From NCBI GenBank assembly GCA_902787835.1, contig CADAHU010000008.1:1-41716 (forward strand): a stretch of DNA of 41,716 nt, read 5' to 3'. Positions within the stretch are counted from its first letter, which is position 1; each line of letters starts with the position of its first letter. This stretch comes from an uncultured Eubacteriales bacterium. GTDB lineage: Bacteria; Bacillota; Clostridia; Christensenellales; Aristaeellaceae. This document shows, in pieces, positions 40,390 to 41,716 of this stretch. The position numbers were made by a program, and so were the translations under genes. The notes below the pieces were generated by a model. The model worked only from the letters and a program-made list of their open reading frames with translations, had not been told where the DNA came from and did no database searches.

Positions 40390-40414
40390 TTTCGACAGCG
40401 CCGCTCCAATTCCT
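40390..40414 (-). promoter_or_regulatory. Candidate sigma-H-like promoter of hpf
   Basis: Minus strand AGGAATT (40408-40414), 12 bases, TCGAAA (40390-40395), close to the SigH pattern AGGA-x-T-T with GAAT. In Bacillus, hpf (yvyD) has SigH and SigB promoters. An alternative sigma-A reading is TTGGAG, 16 bp, TATAAA just downstream. Both are weak. The rest of 40325-40612 shows no gene. Confidence 0.35.
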
Positions 40415-40612
40415 GCAACAAATGGAAATTTTTTGACCAGAATTGAGAAGATGTTTTGAACGGGAGGAAATGGAGAACGCTGCATGTGTTGTCGGTCAGC
40501 TGAAATCGAAGCCCATGTCAGTAAAACTATGATGAAAAACAGCGCTGACAGGATGGAAGCATACATCCGCGCTCTGTAGCTGGTTGGGGTATGGGCAAGG
40601 GTATCTGCAAAC

Positions 40613-40645
40613 AAAAAAGCCCAGAAATCGTTGAAATTCCTGGAC
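40613..40645 (-). terminator. Terminator after the tRNA-mimic element
   Basis: Minus strand GTCCAGGAAT, 7-nt loop, ATTTCTGGGC (10 pairs, two G-U) followed by TTTTTT. It lies directly after the duplicated tRNA tail, just as the terminator at 40763-40789 follows the real tRNA. Confidence 0.85.
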
Positions 40646-40749
40646 TTTTGCTGGTGCGGCCGACGGGACTTGACTTCGCCTGCGGGCGAAGCCCGTTCGC
40701 GGCTCTGACAGCCCACTGGGCTGTCATTCACTGCCGCTCTGTTCAAGTC
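40646..40749 (-). repeat. Structured tRNA-tail mimic: duplicated tRNA-Leu 3' end with a hairpin in its T-loop
   Basis: Bases 40646-40673 repeat 40786-40813 exactly (28 bp, period 140): the T-loop end, T-stem, acceptor strand and CCA of tRNA-Leu plus four flanking bases. Reading the minus strand upstream of the copy, ACGGG is still there to pair with CCCGT, but CTTCGCC-CGCA-GGCGAAG (40674-40691) has been inserted into the T-loop. An alternative hairpin CGGGC-TTC-GCCCG (40683-40695) uses the same bases. Further on, GCCGC/GCGGC arms (40699-40703, 40733-40737) enclose the 9-bp hairpin GACAGCCCA-C-TGGGCTGTC (40707-40725), and GACTTGA (40667-40673) can pair with TCAAGTC (40743-40749) to close the whole unit. 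No D-arm or anticodon arm is seen, so it is not a working tRNA. Confidence 0.7.
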
Positions 40750-40762
40750 TCTTGCAAAATAC

Positions 40763-40789
40763 AAAAACCCGGTCAAAAGACCAGGTTTT
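40763..40789 (-). terminator. Terminator after tRNA-Leu
   Basis: Minus strand AAAACCTGGTC, loop TTTT, GACCGGGTTTT followed by TGT; the stem begins right after the encoded CCA of the tRNA. Confidence 0.88.
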
Positions 40790-40791
40790 GC

Positions 40792-40876
40792 TGGTGCGGC
40801 CGACGGGACTTGAACCCGTACGGGTCTCCCCACACGCCCCTCAAACGTGCGCGTATGCCGATTCCGCCACGGCCGC
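40792..40876 (-). tRNA. tRNA-Leu (anticodon GAG)
   Basis: Minus strand. Acceptor GCGGCCG pairs with CGGCCGC; discriminator A; CCA is encoded. D-arm GCGGAATCGGCATACGC region, anticodon stem CACGT/GCGTG with loop TTGAGGG (anticodon GAG), long class II variable arm TGGGGAGACCCG-type, T-arm ACGGG-TTCAAGT-CCCGT. 85 nt including CCA, typical for Leu. It decodes CUC/CUU codons. Promoter at 40898-40926. Confidence 0.96.
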
Positions 40877-40897
40877 ATGCTTTTCACAGCGCATTCT

Positions 40898-40926
40898 ATT
40901 ATATGCGAATCCGCTCCGATTGTCAA
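40898..40926 (-). promoter_or_regulatory. Consensus promoter of tRNA-Leu
   Basis: Minus strand: TTGACA (40921-40926), 17-bp spacer, TATAAT (40898-40903). Both boxes are perfect, as expected for a stable-RNA gene; the start would be about 15 nt before the mature tRNA. Confidence 0.9.
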
Positions 40927-41004
40927 TTGCAAATTTGCTGCGGGTGAATAAATCGGTTTCCCGAGTGCGGCGGCGGATGCCGGAAGAGAAGGAGCGGCCT
41001 GGCT

Positions 41005-41716
41005 TCAGGGGTGATCTTCCTTTTCCCGCGGCGCGTTATAGATCGGCCCCAGAGGCGCGTAGCGGCGGGCGATCCATTTGCAGATGCCGTCCAGGCCGGG
41101 GTAGATCATGCGCTCGGAAATGTTGATGTAATCCAGCTTATCGCGGATCTCCAGCTTGGCCTGGCGGTCGATGATCAGCCGGGTGAAGCGGTCGCTTTCC
41201 GGCAGATCCAGCAGGGTGACCGCAGGATCGGATACCACGGAGAACAGCGCGTATTGATTGGCGATGCGGTTTACCGTGGAGGCGGGCTCGAAAAACAGGG
41301 CGAAGGGCGCGCTGGAAAAAGCCTGCAGGGAGTCGAAATTCGGCACGATCTCATCCAGGATATCCCGGGAGAAGATCACGCCCTTCATCGAATCCAGCCG
41401 ACTGCGCAGCGGCTCCGGCAGACGGGCGTTCACATCCTCAATATCCACGCACCAGATCACGCCGTCCCGGTCATAGGCAGATACGTCCTCGGTGGCAAAG
41501 TGCGCCGCCACCAGGGGGGAATAGGTCCAGTCCAGCAGACGGGTGGGCAGGCCAAACTGCTGCCCCATGGCCACGATCTCCCAGAAGGAGGAGCAATTCT
41601 GCAATTCCGCGTAGCCGTATTTCTGGAAGGAGCGCAGGATCATCTTTTCCAGCCCCAGGTTTTGCGGGCAGGCGCGGTTCAGGGAGGGGGTAAGGCCCCA
41701 TTCCGCGTCGCTCATG
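41005..41716 (-). CDS. FRG-domain protein, 5' end outside window
   Basis: At least 236 codons; the frame is open to the right edge, and a full FRG domain needs residues before MSDAEWGLTPSL, so the true start lies beyond 41716. FRG features: W-x-LTPSLNRA near the start, SSFWEIVAMGQQFGLPTRLLDWTYSPLVAAHFA (the core QH-GLPTRLLDWT motif), and late VNRIANQYALFSVVSD followed by a helical end. FRG domains occur in accessory, phage and mobile regions; the activity of single-domain members is unknown, and a role in defence has been suggested for some. It lies upstream of tRNA-Leu, reading the same way, 78 bp before that tRNA's promoter. Confidence 0.85.
   Translation of the reverse strand, partial: MSDAEWGLTPSLNRACPQNLGLEKMILRSFQKYGYAELQNCSSFWEIVAMGQQFGLPTRLLDWTYSPLVAAHFATEDVSAYDRDGVIWCVDIEDVNARLPEPLRSRLDSMKGVIFSRDILDEIVPNFDSLQAFSSAPFALFFEPASTVNRIANQYALFSVVSDPAVTLLDLPESDRFTRLIIDRQAKLEIRDKLDYINISERMIYPGLDGICKWIARRYAPLGPIYNAPREKEDHP

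Noticed and set aside
40646..40813. attL/attR of an integrated element at tRNA-Leu
   Set aside because: The direct repeats are only 140 bp apart, with no integrase or cargo between. A remnant att site cannot be excluded, but the ordered hairpins and terminator fit a structured element better.
40321..40932. 203-residue minus-strand frame across tRNA-Leu and the hpf leader
   Set aside because: It translates a tRNA, two terminators and an untranslated leader; one part looks like a helix only because of T-rich sequence. No ribosome site.
40591..40947. 118-residue plus-strand frame with a repeated LVRPTGL segment
   Set aside because: It is the antisense of tRNA-Leu and its duplicated tail; the repeated peptide simply reflects the 28-bp DNA repeat.
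1..41716. CRISPR array, insertion sequence, rRNA, or replication origin
   Set aside because: No regularly spaced repeats, transposase or integrase motifs, rRNA stretches or DnaA-box clusters were seen on reading both strands.

Overview
The window looks like a chromosomal segment of a GC-rich (roughly 60%) Gram-positive anaerobe of the class Clostridia, probably a gut lineage. The clues are AGGAGG-type ribosome binding sites, a T-box leader on alaS, a long-form HPF, a LoaP-type NusG paralogue, a GerM-domain protein, CotH, LplB/LplC-type sugar permeases and RqcH. The sequence alone does not give a genus. GC-rich codons leave very long mirror-image reading frames on the opposite strand of most genes; these are not annotated.

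Layout. (1) 1-6.7 kb, minus strand: an exopolysaccharide operon read from a promoter near 6.6 kb through a long leader into loaP, a tyrosine autokinase, an LCP protein, a small secreted protein, an orphan peptide-type binding protein, and a sugar transferase cut by the left edge. (2) 6.8-9.1 kb, minus: yerC-like TrpR-family regulator, phenylacetate-CoA ligase, ACT-domain protein. (3) 9.1-19.3 kb: a divergent pectin/galacturonate locus. uxaB-uxaA-eda-uxaC run leftward. A TIM-barrel epimerase, a GH105-like fragment protein, an intracellular GH28 polygalacturonase, kduI, a DUF4177-like small protein and kduD run rightward. Together they turn galacturonate and unsaturated galacturonate into KDG; Eda would split KDG phosphate, but no KDG kinase is in the window. 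(4) 19.3-23.7 kb: serine hydrolase, MFS carrier, esterase, sirtuin and a DUF5655-like protein, with two divergent promoters sharing one palindromic -10 box. (5) 23.7-30.8 kb, minus: rqcH, three tandem M42 aminopeptidases, then a T-box-controlled alaS with a frameshifting deletion. (6) 30.8-37.2 kb, plus: a GerM-domain protein, then a sugar ABC importer (binding protein and two permeases) ending in a GH105 unsaturated-galacturonyl hydrolase, which links it to the pectin locus. (7) 37.2-41.7 kb, minus: CotH/lamin-tail protein, hpf, tRNA-Leu(GAG) with an unusual tRNA-tail-mimicking structured element behind it, and an FRG-domain gene cut by the right edge.

Most unusual items: the 140-bp spaced duplication of the tRNA-Leu 3' end carrying an extra hairpin in its T-loop, with alternative pairings (40.6-40.8 kb); the frameshift in alaS; the rqcH/aminopeptidase/alaS neighbourhood; the palindromic shared promoter at 23.26 kb; a permease with an extra N-terminal two-helix module next to a binding protein that has no lipobox; and a shared motif plus a spacer palindrome at the two pectin promoters. 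No CRISPR array, transposase, integrase or rRNA gene was seen.
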